Shown here in pieces: positions 38,756-38,811 of a DNA stretch of 38,811 nt; position 1 is the stretch's first letter; each line of letters opens with the position of its first letter. Under the pieces are notes generated by a model. That model worked only from the letters and a program-made list of their open reading frames with translations, searched no databases and was not told the DNA's origin. The stretch spans positions 1 to 38,811 of the forward strand of contig JAAYVC010000032.1 in NCBI GenBank assembly GCA_012517375.1. The letters run 5' to 3'. The DNA comes from a bacterium (GTDB lineage: Bacteria; Hydrothermota; Tepidihabitantia; B3-TA06). The position numbers and the translations under genes are program-made.

Positions 38756-38811
38756 ATGGGCAGGAATAAAGCCCTCATCCTTGCCGCAGTAGTGATGGCG
38801 CTTGCGGCGGC
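38756..38811 (+). CDS. Start of an exported protein gene (cut by window end)
   Basis: AAGGAG at 38745-38750 precedes ATG 38756. The 18 visible residues, MGRNKALILAAVVMALAA, are the beginning of a signal peptide. Nothing can be said about function. Confidence 0.75.
   Translation, partial: MGRNKALILAAVVMALAA

Overview
The window looks like a chromosomal segment of an uncultured, thin-walled (Gram-negative-type) bacterium close to the FCB group. Candidate phylum WOR-3/Stahlbacteria is my best guess, from the mixture of CarboxypepD_reg surface proteins ending in FlgD-like/Por-like C-terminal sorting domains, a DUF3160 protein, class III cyclase-AAA-TPR signalling proteins and GGxxxD-type repeat proteins. 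The phylum call is inference; no rRNA or ribosomal protein gene is present to anchor it.

Region 1 (1-8233) is a signalling and cell-surface block. A lipoprotein, a GAF-AAA+-Fis sigma-54 activator and a membrane Ser/Thr kinase with two PEGA domains form an overlapping operon. Directly downstream lie three textbook -24/-12 (sigma-54) promoters (3982, 6381, 6643) and two copies of a 16-bp dyad, GTGCAA-N4-TTGC, placed like enhancer sites. They appear to drive a DUF5683-like/TPR protein plus a surface protein, a possible short RNA, and a second surface protein. This is the most coherent candidate for an undescribed regulatory system here.

Region 2 (8234-12594) is accessory. It has terminators, an 11-bp-phased GACA repeat array, a MITE-like element and a leftward operon encoding a small Cys-rich exported protein, a propeller/thioredoxin-like exported protein and a C-terminally sorted protein. 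The operon leader carries a C13/G13 homopolymer.

Region 3 (12595-26131) is mostly core: a cyclase-AAA-TPR protein, then leftward tRNA-Leu(UAG)-tig-clpP-clpX, rightward purSL-nitrilase, a Roadblock protein with its own promoter, and leftward purQ and lpd.

Region 4 (26132-29059) is AT-richer accessory DNA: a membrane metallopeptidase lipoprotein whose start is out of frame by one base in an A8 run, two unknown exported proteins, a truncated IS3-type orfA and the 3' remnant of a repeat protein.

Region 5 (29110-38811) holds a sodium:solute symporter with a 38-residue partner, a DUF3160 protein and a small predicted outer-membrane protein; a leftward set with an M15-type peptidase, an unknown exported protein and a patatin; then rho, preceded by pyrimidine-rich and 10-bp tandem arrays, and the first codons of an exported protein.

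Across the window nearly all sigma-70-type promoters I can pick have TTGACA/T and a TATAAT-like box separated by exactly 16 bp, and a few sit so close to the start codon that leaderless mRNAs are likely. All promoter, terminator and repeat positions were read by eye.
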